Assembly (NCBI GenBank): GCA_012270635.1 | Contig: JAAXHX010000344.1 | Span: forward strand, 1 to 5,053 | DNA length: 5,053 nucleotides | Reading direction: 5' to 3' | Source: Dehalococcoidia bacterium | Lineage (GTDB): Bacteria; Chloroflexota; Dehalococcoidia; Plut-88900 | In this document: positions 1 to 5,053 of the stretch, in pieces | How positions within the stretch are numbered: position 1 is the first letter of the stretch | How the letters are laid out: each line of letters starts with the position of its first letter | Translations under genes and position numbers: made by a program | Notes under the pieces: model-generated | Databases searched by the model: none | The model's input: the letters and a program-made list of their open reading frames with translations, nothing else | Told to the model about the DNA's origin: nothing

Positions 1-4
1 GTTA

Positions 5-32
5 TTGACAAATCTTGAACCAAAACTAAAAT
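5..32 (+). promoter_or_regulatory. Candidate sigma-70-type promoter for the GHKL ATPase gene
   Basis: A perfect -35 hexamer TTGACA (5-10) is followed after 16 bp by TAAAAT (27-32), which matches five of six consensus -10 positions. The surrounding 60 bp are AT-rich, unlike the GC-rich coding DNA. Transcription would begin near position 39, leaving a leader of roughly 40 nt before the gene. Anything upstream lies outside the window, so additional regulatory sites cannot be judged. Confidence 0.65.
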
Positions 33-63
33 TAATGTAAGGCTTTCGTCATATCAGCATGGT

Positions 64-71
64 AAAGGGGG
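64..71 (+). promoter_or_regulatory. Ribosome binding site that favours the TTG start at 78
   Basis: The purine run AAAGGGGG ends at 71. It leaves a 6-nt spacer to the TTG at 78, but no spacer to the alternative in-frame TTG at 72, which abuts it directly. No ATG in this frame precedes the conserved N-terminal region, so a TTG start is needed. The one at 78 has the normal geometry. Confidence 0.6.
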
Positions 72-77
72 TTGCAG

Positions 78-1562
78 TTGGAAAAGATAGTAGACGTCGA
101 AATCAACAAGGCCAATGCCCTTATCACCCTGGGCTCCATGTACCGGAGCGCCGCCGACGCCATCAAAGAATACGTCAGCAACGCCCTGGACGAATGGGCC
201 ATGGCCCGTTCCGAGGGGCGAGGCGAAGAGCAGTGCCGGGTGACCTTCACCCTGGACAAGAAGGCGATCACCATAGACTACAACGCCCCCGGCATGGACT
301 CGGAGGGTTTCGAGACGGCGTTGAGACACGTCGTCGACTCGGCAAAACGAGACTCGGAAATCCCGCAAATCGGGCGGTTGGGCATAGGGCTGTGGGCCTT
401 CAACCAAGTGGGGACCAGGGCCACGTTCCTCAGCAAGCGTTCTCAACAGTCCCCGACCCTAAAGGTCGTCCTCTCCCGAGACTCGGCCGAGGCGCAGATC
501 TCCGAACCGGGACCCGGCGAGCATCGCTCCAAGCCCGGTATGACCATCAAGATCACCGGCCTGTTCCAGGACCCAACCCGCCGCTACGGCCCCCTTTCCC
601 AGGCCCGACTCAAGCACGTTCTCGCCGACAGGTTCGACGTGTATCTCAGGACCGGCCAGCTGACGATCAGCATCAAGACGAGCAAGGGAGCTTCCGAGGT
701 AGCGCCCGTGCAGCTGGACTTGCCGGAGATCGGGGCGAAGTTCCAGGAGATGCACCTTCCGAGCGAACCCGACAAGGTCTTCAGGACCCGGTTCTGGTTC
801 GACCCCTCGGGGCAGGGACGGGTGGCGATGCGCCACACGGGCGTCGTGATCATCGAGGACATACGGGAGATGTTCGAGGACGAGATGTCCGGCAGCATCC
901 TGGTCAGCGGCCTGATCAAGGGCTTCGTGGATGCCGAGTTCCTCTCCCCCCTCCCCGCCCGGGCGCAGTTCTTCGAGGACGACACCCTGGCCAAGCTCCT
1001 GGACTGCCTCCAGGAAGTCGGGGTTGAGCTGGACAGGGAAATCACCGGCTTCAGAAACGATGCAGAAAACGAGCGGATGCAGACGATGTTCCGCCGGGCG
1101 ACGCGCCTGGCCCGGGAGATATTCAGCCAGGACGAGTTCCTGGACCTGGAGCTTATCGACGGCCTGAGCCGGGTCAGTCAGGCCAACGGCGAGGCCCATG
1201 CAGTCAACGACCGGTCAGGCGATGAGTTGGCTTCCAACGGGCACGATGCCAAGGGCCACGATGCCAGTGACGCCAATGGCCGCAGAAGGCGCGGGGCCGC
1301 CCGGGCCATCATCCGCCGCTCCGACTTCGACGGGGACGTCCGACACCGCAGCCGCCTCAACGACGGCGCAATCGAGATCAACATCAACAACCCGGACTTC
1401 CTGGCCCTCTCCCGCGTCCCACGCTCCCACCAGGTCGCCTACGTGGCGATGCTGCTGGGCAAGGAGATAATCGCCTACAACGATTCCAGCCGCGCCAGTG
1501 ACGAGGCGCTGGAGAAGATGGCCGCGTACGGGACCCGGGTCCTGTCCAAGGTTTGGAAATAG
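78..1562 (+). CDS. GHKL/HSP90-like ATPase-domain protein with altered G1 box
   Basis: This is a 494-residue soluble protein with no visible signal peptide or membrane segment. The N-terminal third carries the Bergerat ATP-binding fold. The N box AIKEYVSNALDEW (about residues 28-40) has Glu31 and Asn35 in the E-x-x-x-N arrangement that supplies the catalytic base and Mg ligand in GHKL enzymes. The G2 lid GRLGIGLWAF lies at about 99-108. The G1 box, normally D-x-G-x-G, reads YNAPGM at about 68-73, so the Asp that contacts adenine and the first Gly are replaced. A middle region (about 155-300) sits where the S5-like transducer domain of this superfamily would be. It is followed by a hydrophilic, low-complexity, Arg-rich linker (about 370-412), then a C-terminal segment with EININNPDF (about 433-441) and YVAMLLGKEIIAYN (about 455-468). 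Relatives in the superfamily include HSP90, MutL, MORC and many stand-alone bacterial ATP-binding proteins, some encoded in defence loci. No partner gene is visible here, so its role is unknown. Fold assignment is fairly secure; ATPase activity is not. Confidence 0.85.
   Translation: MEKIVDVEINKANALITLGSMYRSAADAIKEYVSNALDEWAMARSEGRGEEQCRVTFTLDKKAITIDYNAPGMDSEGFETALRHVVDSAKRDSEIPQIGRLGIGLWAFNQVGTRATFLSKRSQQSPTLKVVLSRDSAEAQISEPGPGEHRSKPGMTIKITGLFQDPTRRYGPLSQARLKHVLADRFDVYLRTGQLTISIKTSKGASEVAPVQLDLPEIGAKFQEMHLPSEPDKVFRTRFWFDPSGQGRVAMRHTGVVIIEDIREMFEDEMSGSILVSGLIKGFVDAEFLSPLPARAQFFEDDTLAKLLDCLQEVGVELDREITGFRNDAENERMQTMFRRATRLAREIFSQDEFLDLELIDGLSRVSQANGEAHAVNDRSGDELASNGHDAKGHDASDANGRRRRGAARAIIRRSDFDGDVRHRSRLNDGAIEININNPDFLALSRVPRSHQVAYVAMLLGKEIIAYNDSSRASDEALEKMAAYGTRVLSKVWK
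1239..1268 (+). repeat. Two-copy 15-bp in-frame tandem repeat in the linker
   Basis: Units 1239-1253 and 1254-1268 encode GHDAK and GHDAS. They share 12 or more of 15 bases, with the cac-gat-gcc core identical. The following codons (GAC GCC AAT GGC) partly echo the motif. The repeat lies in the hydrophilic linker between the ATPase core and the C-terminal segment, where length change is probably tolerated. It looks like a small slippage duplication. Confidence 0.55.
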
Positions 1563-1616
1563 GGGGAACCCCACCCTCCAAATATCTCCATCCCCCTCAG
1601 GGTCTTCAAAGAGAAA

Positions 1617-1645
1617 GAAGGGCCGGCGCAACGCGCCGGCCCTTC
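1617..1645. terminator. Bidirectional hairpin terminator between convergent genes
   Basis: A perfect 13-bp stem (1617-1629 paired with 1633-1645) closes a 3-nt AAC loop. It lies 54 bp after the stop of the ATPase gene and 50 bp after the stop of the convergent small gene. On the minus strand the stem is followed by TTTCTCTTT, a reasonable U-rich tail. On the plus strand the tail is the weaker CATTTGCTCC. It should therefore stop minus-strand transcripts better than plus-strand ones, though its position suggests it serves both. Confidence 0.8.
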
Positions 1646-1695
1646 CATTTGCTCCTAATCTTTGTCAAGAAAAGCGAGCGTGGGGCCTCGCCTCT

Positions 1696-2124
1696 TTAGT
1701 TGCCCTTGGTTTGAGACAAGCTGGAGGCCCAGGACTCCACGAGGTCTAATTGGGATTGGACCAGATCGTGGTCCAAGGCGCGGGCGACGTTGGGGTAGCC
1801 GGCGCGGACCAGCATGGGGACCATGCGGCTGCGGAGCTTGTCCAATGCCCAGGGTATGGGCGCGCCATTGGAGGTGCAGTCCAGAAAGAGGCGCTCGTCC
1901 CGGCCGTCGGGGCCGTAGTGGTAGTGGGGAGCGTCGTCGAAGCAATCGAACCTGAGCAGCTCTGTGCGCTTGCCCTCCAGTTCGGCGTATACGTGGATGG
2001 CGACGCCCTCGTCCCCCGCGAAGTGTCGATAGTCGAGGCCGAAGTCTATGTTGCCGGCAGGGATGCTCTCCATCTCCCCGACGACCATTTCGTGCTCCAT
2101 GTGTTGGCCTGTGGCTTCCTGCAT
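1696..2124 (-). CDS. Small conserved protein of unknown function with RFDCF/HYHYGP motif
   Basis: This is a 142-residue acidic soluble protein. A good Shine-Dalgarno, GGAGGAAGG, lies a few bases before the ATG. The N-terminal half resembles beta-strand material (IDFGLDYRHF, VAIHVYAELE). It leads into the striking block RFDCFDDAPHYHYGP (58-72), which is rich in Cys, His, Asp and aromatic residues. After this comes LFLDCTSNG (79-87), then a helical C-terminal half with WALDKLRSRM and repeated Ala/Leu. I associate the block with a conserved uncharacterised bacterial family (I believe DUF7700), but this is from memory. His67, His69 and Cys61 could bind a metal; that is only a possibility. It is preceded by its own candidate promoter and 97 bp of non-coding DNA, so it may be transcribed separately from the dehydrogenase upstream. 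Confidence 0.8.
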   Translation of the reverse strand: MQEATGQHMEHEMVVGEMESIPAGNIDFGLDYRHFAGDEGVAIHVYAELEGKRTELLRFDCFDDAPHYHYGPDGRDERLFLDCTSNGAPIPWALDKLRSRMVPMLVRAGYPNVARALDHDLVQSQLDLVESWASSLSQTKGN

Positions 2125-2171
2125 CGGCCCTTCCTCCCTGATAAGCGTGGCTACCCTGGAACTACTTTCAG

Positions 2172-2200
2172 ATGATGCACCATCGCATTTTACGCGTCAA
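2172..2200 (-). promoter_or_regulatory. Candidate promoter for the small unknown gene
   Basis: Read on the minus strand, TTGACG (2200-2195) matches five of six -35 positions. It is followed after 17 bp by CATCAT (2177-2172), which matches four of six -10 positions. Transcription would start near 2165, about 40 nt before the ATG at 2124. It sits in the 97-bp gap after the dehydrogenase stop codon, where I find no clear terminator hairpin, so read-through from upstream may also occur. Confidence 0.5.
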
Positions 2201-2221
2201 GAAAAGCTGTCGAGAGGGATA

Positions 2222-3196
2222 TCAATAGCCCTTGCGCTTGTCTATGACACCCGTGAGGGGTCGGCCCTCCAGGTAACGCGCAAGGTTGTCGCAGAACACG
2301 TCCACTATGCGGGCGACGCGGGCAGGAGACCCGCCCGCCGTGTGGGGCGTGACGACCACGTTGTCCATGTTCCACAGTGGGTGGTCGTCGGGGAGGGGTT
2401 CGCCGGGGGAGGTGTCCAGCCCCGCGCCCCCGATTACGCCCTTCTCTAAGGCATCCAGCAGTGACGGCCCATCGACGATGTCTCCCCGGGTCACGTTGAT
2501 GAGCAGGGCGTGGCTGCGCATGTGGGAAAAGGCCCGGGCGTCGAATAGCCCTTTAGTCTGCGGTGTCAGGGGCAGGCAGATAACCGCGATGTCGGACTCT
2601 TCCAGCAGTTCGTAGAACCGGTCCAGGGGCCAGATCTCCTCGACGAAAGAGGGTTTCTGCACGGTCTCGGAGTCCAGGGCCAGGACCCGCATCCCGAACC
2701 CCTGGGCCCGGCGCGCCACCTCGACCCCCGTTCCCCCGAGCCCGAACACGCCTAGGGTCATGCCCGCCAGCTCCCACGAACTGGCCCTTATCGGCATACG
2801 GGCCTGCCACGATTTCTCTCTAAGGGCGGTGTGTATGCCGCGGGTAAGGGCGAGGATAAGGGCCCAGGCGTGGTCGGCCAGATGGATGCCGACGGTCCCC
2901 TTGGCGCTGGTCAGGACGATGTCACTCTCGATGAATTCATCAAAAAGCACCCCATCGATGCCGGAGCCTATGGACTGCACCCAGCGCAGGCTGCGGGCCT
3001 CGGCGAACATCTCTGGATAGAAGTCTCCGAAGACGACCTCCGTGTCTCGCATCTGGGCTTGCGTCTCCTCGGCAGTTTGGGGAACGACGATATCTATGTC
3101 TTCAGAGACGGCCTGGACTTTACTCAAGTGCTCTCGGGTAAAGCCTTCGGTGACTACTACATTCTCTTCCAGGCGAACGTTGATCATGAGTTTCAT
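2222..3196 (-). CDS. D-2-hydroxyacid dehydrogenase (NAD-dependent)
   Basis: This 324-residue cytosolic enzyme should reduce a 2-oxo acid to a D-2-hydroxyacid with NADH, or run in reverse. The N-terminal catalytic domain includes the substrate loop GSGIDG (about 77-82). The Rossmann nucleotide-binding motif GLGGTG is at about 152-157. It is followed by VLALDS, where the Asp at the end of the second strand (about 175) points to NAD rather than NADP. The family's catalytic triad is complete: Arg in INVTRGDIVD (about 237), Glu in GEPLP (about 266) and His in TPHTAG (about 285). Length is typical for the family, which includes phosphoglycerate, glyoxylate and D-lactate-type dehydrogenases; the exact substrate is not predictable. 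The ATG at 3196 is preferred over an in-frame GTG at 3208 because of the ribosome binding site. It lies 21 bp after the aminotransferase stop and is probably co-transcribed with it. Confidence 0.93.
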   Translation of the reverse strand: MKLMINVRLEENVVVTEGFTREHLSKVQAVSEDIDIVVPQTAEETQAQMRDTEVVFGDFYPEMFAEARSLRWVQSIGSGIDGVLFDEFIESDIVLTSAKGTVGIHLADHAWALILALTRGIHTALREKSWQARMPIRASSWELAGMTLGVFGLGGTGVEVARRAQGFGMRVLALDSETVQKPSFVEEIWPLDRFYELLEESDIAVICLPLTPQTKGLFDARAFSHMRSHALLINVTRGDIVDGPSLLDALEKGVIGGAGLDTSPGEPLPDDHPLWNMDNVVVTPHTAGGSPARVARIVDVFCDNLARYLEGRPLTGVIDKRKGY

Positions 3197-3204
3197 CGTG
3201 GTTA

Positions 3205-3211
3205 CCACCTC
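3205..3211 (-). promoter_or_regulatory. Ribosome binding site that sets the dehydrogenase start
   Basis: Read on the minus strand, GAGGTGG occupies 3211-3205 and leaves 8 nt to the ATG at 3196-3194. The longer reading from the GTG at 3208 would place its start codon inside this motif and has no good Shine-Dalgarno of its own. The shorter start also removes only four non-conserved residues. Confidence 0.7.
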
Positions 3212-3217
3212 GCCGGG

Positions 3218-4423
3218 CTAGGCGCCCAATACCCCGGCCTCTTCGAACAGGGTCGCCAGACGGGAGACGCCCTCGCGGATCGTCTCCTCGTCCAGGTGGG
3301 CGAACGCGAGCCTCAGGCAGTTTTTGCCTCTCCCTGACGGTGAGAATATCGTACCTGGGCCAAACCTGATCCCTTGCCCCTTTGCCTTCTCCAGCACCGG
3401 CATCACGTCCGTGCCGTCCGGAAACCGGAGCCAGAGGAACATCCCGCCTGGCGGATGAGAGCAGGTCACCGCCGGCCCGAGGCTCTCCCCGATAGCCGCC
3501 AGCATGACGTCCCGACGACCCTTATAAAGCCGCACCATGTCGCTGACGTGTTCGTCCCGGTGCTTCTCAAGGTAGTGCAGCGCCGCTAGGACCGAGAACT
3601 GGCTTGGGGTTGCGCCCTGCTGGATAGTCCCGACCCTCTCTGTGATTTCCGGCGGCGCTACGACCCAGCCCAACCGCATCCCCGGCCCGATTATCTTGGA
3701 GGAAGAGCCGCAGTACATCACTGATCCGGTGTCGTCCATGGAATGGATAGCCGGCTTGTTCTCTCCCTCGAACCGCAGGTCGGCGTAGCAGTCGTCTTCG
3801 AAGATGGGCACGCCGTGCCTCCGCGCGACGTCGAGGATCCGGGCCCGGCGCTCGGCGCCCATGTCCAGGCCGGTCGGGTTCTGGAAGGTGGGGACGGTGT
3901 AGATGTACTTTACCCGCTCCCCCGCGGCCTTGAGTTCCACGATCTTCTCTTCCAGGAGGTCCGGGCGCATGGCCTGGTCGTCCCCGCCCACCTCCACTAT
4001 GTTGGCCTGGAAGCGGCGCAAGACCCGGATGGTGCCGTTGTAGATGAACTCGTCGGTCAATACCGTGTCACCGGGGTCCACGAAAAGCTCGGTGAGGAGG
4101 ACGAGGGCCTGCATGGAGCCCGCGGTCAGCGTTACGTCATCCGCCCCGACCTTCATCCCCCTGTTCCTGCCCAGCTCCCTGGCCACCAGTTGTCGCATGG
4201 CCGGGTGTCCCTGGGGATGGGGGTAGACGGCCAAGTCTCTTCCTTCTTCATCCAGCCCCTTTTGCAAAGCCTCGACCAAGTCCCCCGACGGGAAGGTCTC
4301 TCCATCGGCGAAGGCTATGGCGAAGTCATATTTGAACCGCTGGGCCAGCGGGTTTACGGCGTCGGGTCTGGGGGGAGTGGTGGCGGCGAATAAGGACTGG
4401 TAGTCGGGGAGGGAGGGGCTCAT
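3218..4423 (-). CDS. PLP-dependent aminotransferase, class I/II fold
   Basis: This 401-residue fold-type I enzyme transfers an amino group between an amino acid and a 2-oxo acid, acting in the cytosol. The PLP Schiff-base lysine is Lys243 in SSSKIIGPGMRLGW. NPTG (182-185) supplies the Asn that hydrogen-bonds the cofactor. EDDCYADL (209-216) supplies the Asp (210) and Tyr (213) that contact the pyridine ring. Arg371 in CLRLAFAH matches the carboxylate-binding Arg near the C-terminus. The block VYPHPQGHPAMRQLVARELG (66-85) and the GGMFLWLRFP segment (326-335) resemble the LysN/2-aminoadipate aminotransferase and MocR-type branch, here without the GntR DNA-binding domain. Substrate cannot be assigned. 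The ATG is preceded by AAAAGGAG at a normal distance. It is the first gene of a likely two-gene unit with the dehydrogenase, suggesting successive steps on a shared 2-oxo acid. Confidence 0.92.
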   Translation of the reverse strand: MSPSLPDYQSLFAATTPPRPDAVNPLAQRFKYDFAIAFADGETFPSGDLVEALQKGLDEEGRDLAVYPHPQGHPAMRQLVARELGRNRGMKVGADDVTLTAGSMQALVLLTELFVDPGDTVLTDEFIYNGTIRVLRRFQANIVEVGGDDQAMRPDLLEEKIVELKAAGERVKYIYTVPTFQNPTGLDMGAERRARILDVARRHGVPIFEDDCYADLRFEGENKPAIHSMDDTGSVMYCGSSSKIIGPGMRLGWVVAPPEITERVGTIQQGATPSQFSVLAALHYLEKHRDEHVSDMVRLYKGRRDVMLAAIGESLGPAVTCSHPPGGMFLWLRFPDGTDVMPVLEKAKGQGIRFGPGTIFSPSGRGKNCLRLAFAHLDEETIREGVSRLATLFEEAGVLGA

Positions 4424-4446
4424 GTCGGGCTCCTTTTCGGAGAGTG

Positions 4447-4465
4447 GAAGGACATGCTGTCCTTC
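4447..4465. repeat. Perfect palindrome with 8-bp arms near the aminotransferase start
   Basis: The arms GAAGGACA (4447-4454) and TGTCCTTC (4458-4465) are exact reverse complements around a 3-bp centre. The element lies 24 bp before the aminotransferase ATG, downstream of the candidate minus-strand promoter and just ahead of its Shine-Dalgarno. It could be an operator for a dimeric regulator or a small hairpin in the mRNA leader. It has no U-tract, so it is not an intrinsic terminator. Confidence 0.6.
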
Positions 4466-4488
4466 GCCGTAAAGCCGGAGTCCCCGCT

Positions 4489-4497
4489 ATAGTACCA
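4489..4497 (-). promoter_or_regulatory. Possible extended -10 promoter for the aminotransferase unit
   Basis: Read on the minus strand, TGG followed by TACTAT (4497-4489) fits an extended -10 element, with four of six hexamer positions matching. No convincing -35 lies 16-18 bp upstream. Transcription would start near 4482, about 60 nt before the ATG, and would include the palindrome in the leader. Confidence 0.35.
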
Positions 4498-4525
4498 CCA
4501 AAGCCGTCACCGCTCCTCGTTGCGT

Positions 4526-4554
4526 TTGACAACCGGGTCGGCTGCCCATAGACT
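4526..4554 (+). promoter_or_regulatory. Candidate sigma-70-type promoter for the thiamine transcript
   Basis: A perfect TTGACA (4526-4531) is followed after exactly 17 bp by TAGACT (4549-4554), which keeps the key T, A, A and T positions of the -10 element. Transcription would begin near 4561, just before the TPP aptamer. This is where a riboswitch-controlled leader should start, which strengthens the call. Confidence 0.7.
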
Positions 4555-4571
4555 CTCCTCAAAGGGAAACC

Positions 4572-4667
4572 GAATATGGGGAGCTTGGAGAGCCAGGCTG
4601 AGAGGGCGGCCCAACGGATGCCACCGACCCCAATGACCTGAACTGGGTAATGCCAGCGGAGGGACAG
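4572..4667 (+). promoter_or_regulatory. TPP riboswitch aptamer (THI element)
   Basis: The conserved blocks of the thiamine pyrophosphate aptamer appear in order. GGGGAGC (4578-4584) opens P2. A small P3 hairpin follows (CTTGG 4584-4588, loop AGAG, CCAGG 4593-4597). The pyrimidine-sensing CTGAGAGG is at 4598-4605. ACCCC (4627-4631) closes P2. The long signature block CCTGAACTGGGTAATGCC (4637-4654) is followed by AGCGGAGGGA (4655-4664), forming the P4/P5 pyrophosphate-sensing arm. An optional P3a helix appears as GG-C-GGC (4605-4610) against GCC-A-CC (4620-4625). I cannot find a long P1 stem; only ACC (4569-4571) with GGT (4667-4669) pairs nearby. It sits upstream of thiG, as expected for thiamine feedback control. 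Confidence 0.96.
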
Positions 4668-4682
4668 GTACCGGACGCAACA

Positions 4683-4707
4683 GCCGCCTCCATGGGGCGG
4701 CATTTTT
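4683..4707 (+). terminator. Intrinsic terminator of the TPP riboswitch (expression platform)
   Basis: GCCGCCTC (4683-4690) pairs with GGGGCGGC (4694-4701) through one G-U wobble, closing a CAT loop. ATTTTT follows immediately (4702-4707). It lies about 16 nt after the aptamer and 42 nt before thiG. This indicates control by premature termination: bound TPP would leave the hairpin free to form. Its left arm can alternatively pair with aptamer bases, giving a plausible antiterminator. Confidence 0.85.
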
Positions 4708-4733
4708 GATATTGGGCCGACCTAGACCCGCTT

Positions 4734-4740
4734 GGGGAGG
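4734..4740 (+). promoter_or_regulatory. Ribosome binding site that sets the thiG GTG start
   Basis: GGGGAGG ends at 4740 and leaves 8 nt to the GTG at 4749. An ATG at 4741 abuts the motif directly and opens only a three-codon frame (Met-Gln-Lys-stop). That stop overlaps the GTG, so the GTG is the real start. Confidence 0.75.
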
Positions 4741-4748
4741 ATGCAGAA

Positions 4749-5053
4749 GTGAAAAGGGATGACGCCCTGACAATCGGGGACCGGACCTTCAAGTCCCGGC
4801 TCATCCTGGGCACGGGCAAATACCGCAACTACGAGGAGATGAACGCTTCCTTCGAGGCCTCGGGGGCGGAGATGATCACCGTCGCCCTCCGCAGGCTTGA
4901 CCTGGACGACCCGTCCAAGAAGACGCTCTTGGACTACATCGACTGGAACAAGTACGTCATCCTGCCCAACACGGCAGGGGCTCGCACCGCCGAAGAGGCG
5001 ATCAGGACCGCCCGGCTGGCCCGGGCGATGGGCCTGTCCGACCTGGTAAAGCT
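4749..5053 (+). CDS. thiG: Thiazole synthase ThiG, N-terminal part (cut by window edge)
   Basis: ThiG builds the thiazole phosphate half of thiamine from 1-deoxy-D-xylulose 5-phosphate, sulfur carried on ThiS thiocarboxylate, and dehydroglycine. It is a cytosolic TIM-barrel enzyme. The visible 101 codons carry family hallmarks: [10 protein letters not shown] (16-25), [13 protein letters not shown] (37-49) and [13 protein letters not shown] (72-84). They end in GLSDLVK, whose Lys101 occupies the place of the family's Schiff-base lysine for the sugar phosphate. The full protein is normally about 255-270 residues, so roughly 60% lies beyond the window. The gene begins with GTG behind a TPP riboswitch, and appears to be the first gene of its transcript, since no thiS or thiC lies between riboswitch and start. 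Partner genes may follow downstream. Confidence 0.95.
   Translation, partial: MKRDDALTIGDRTFKSRLILGTGKYRNYEEMNASFEASGAEMITVALRRLDLDDPSKKTLLDYIDWNKYVILPNTAGARTAEEAIRTARLARAMGLSDLVK

Noticed and set aside
59..1027. Alternative plus-strand frame (322 codons) over the ATPase gene starting with ATG
   Set aside because: Its product is an Arg/Gly/Pro-rich low-information translation, while the overlapping frame carries ordered GHKL motifs and ends at a terminator.
459..1199. Long open frame (246 codons) on the minus strand, antisense to the ATPase gene
   Set aside because: It mirrors third-position GC bias of the real gene and shows no recognisable domain.
1239..1268. Tandem repeat considered as part of a CRISPR or larger repeat array
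   Set aside because: Only two 15-bp units occur, in frame inside a coding linker, with no spacers.
1561..1597. AGGGGG (1561-1566) and CCCCCT (1592-1597) as a possible terminator stem
   Set aside because: The loop is long, there is no U-tract, and the much stronger hairpin at 1617-1645 lies just downstream.
1750..2175. Plus-strand frame antisense to the small unknown gene
   Set aside because: The minus-strand frame has a strong Shine-Dalgarno, promoter and a distinctive conserved motif; the plus-strand one has none of these.
3743..4393. Long open frame (216 codons) on the plus strand, antisense to the aminotransferase
   Set aside because: It is fully contained in a gene with clear PLP-enzyme motifs, has no good ribosome binding site, and its Val/Gly/His-rich translation is typical of a GC-rich shadow frame.
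4326..4703. Minus-strand frame across the thiG leader
   Set aside because: It overlaps the TPP riboswitch and the aminotransferase start, and its composition is that of a random frame.
4741..4752. Three-codon frame ATG-CAG-AAG-TGA just before thiG, possibly a leader peptide
   Set aside because: The ATG touches the Shine-Dalgarno with no spacer, so it is unlikely to be initiated; the GTG at 4749 has normal spacing.

Overview
The window is GC-rich bacterial DNA, with short AT-rich stretches only at promoters. It holds five protein genes and a compact regulatory region. Protein style, frequent GTG/TTG starts and gene content would fit a Chloroflexota-type bacterium (Dehalococcoidia/SAR202-like). 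That is a guess from composition and family resemblance; there is no rRNA or other decisive marker.

Layout from left to right. (1) A strong-looking promoter at 5-32 drives a TTG-started gene (78-1562, +) for a GHKL/HSP90-type ATPase-like protein. Its N box and glycine-rich lid are recognisable, but its G1 box is altered. (2) A 13-bp GC-rich hairpin at 1617-1645 lies between this gene and the next, convergent gene and probably terminates transcription from both sides. (3) Three genes lie on the minus strand. In their direction of transcription they are a PLP-dependent aminotransferase (4423-3218), a D-2-hydroxyacid dehydrogenase 21 bp downstream (3196-2222), and a small conserved protein of unknown function (2124-1696) with its own candidate promoter. 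(4) A divergent intergenic region (4424-4748) holds a perfect 8-bp-arm palindrome near the aminotransferase start, back-to-back promoters, a TPP riboswitch aptamer and an intrinsic terminator. (5) The riboswitch leads into the first 101 codons of thiG (thiazole synthase), which runs off the right edge.

How the genes work together. The aminotransferase and dehydrogenase are closely spaced and likely co-transcribed. One makes or consumes a 2-oxo acid and the other interconverts 2-oxo acids with D-2-hydroxyacids, so they could act in sequence, but the substrates cannot be read from the sequence. The thiG leader is a textbook feedback device: TPP binding would favour the terminator and switch off thiamine-thiazole synthesis. 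The ATPase gene looks like a single-gene transcription unit; no recognised defence or repair partner lies inside the window. I found no CRISPR array, tRNA, rRNA, insertion sequence or integrase. Apart from the altered ATPase and the unassigned small protein, I see no clear evidence of a wholly new system.
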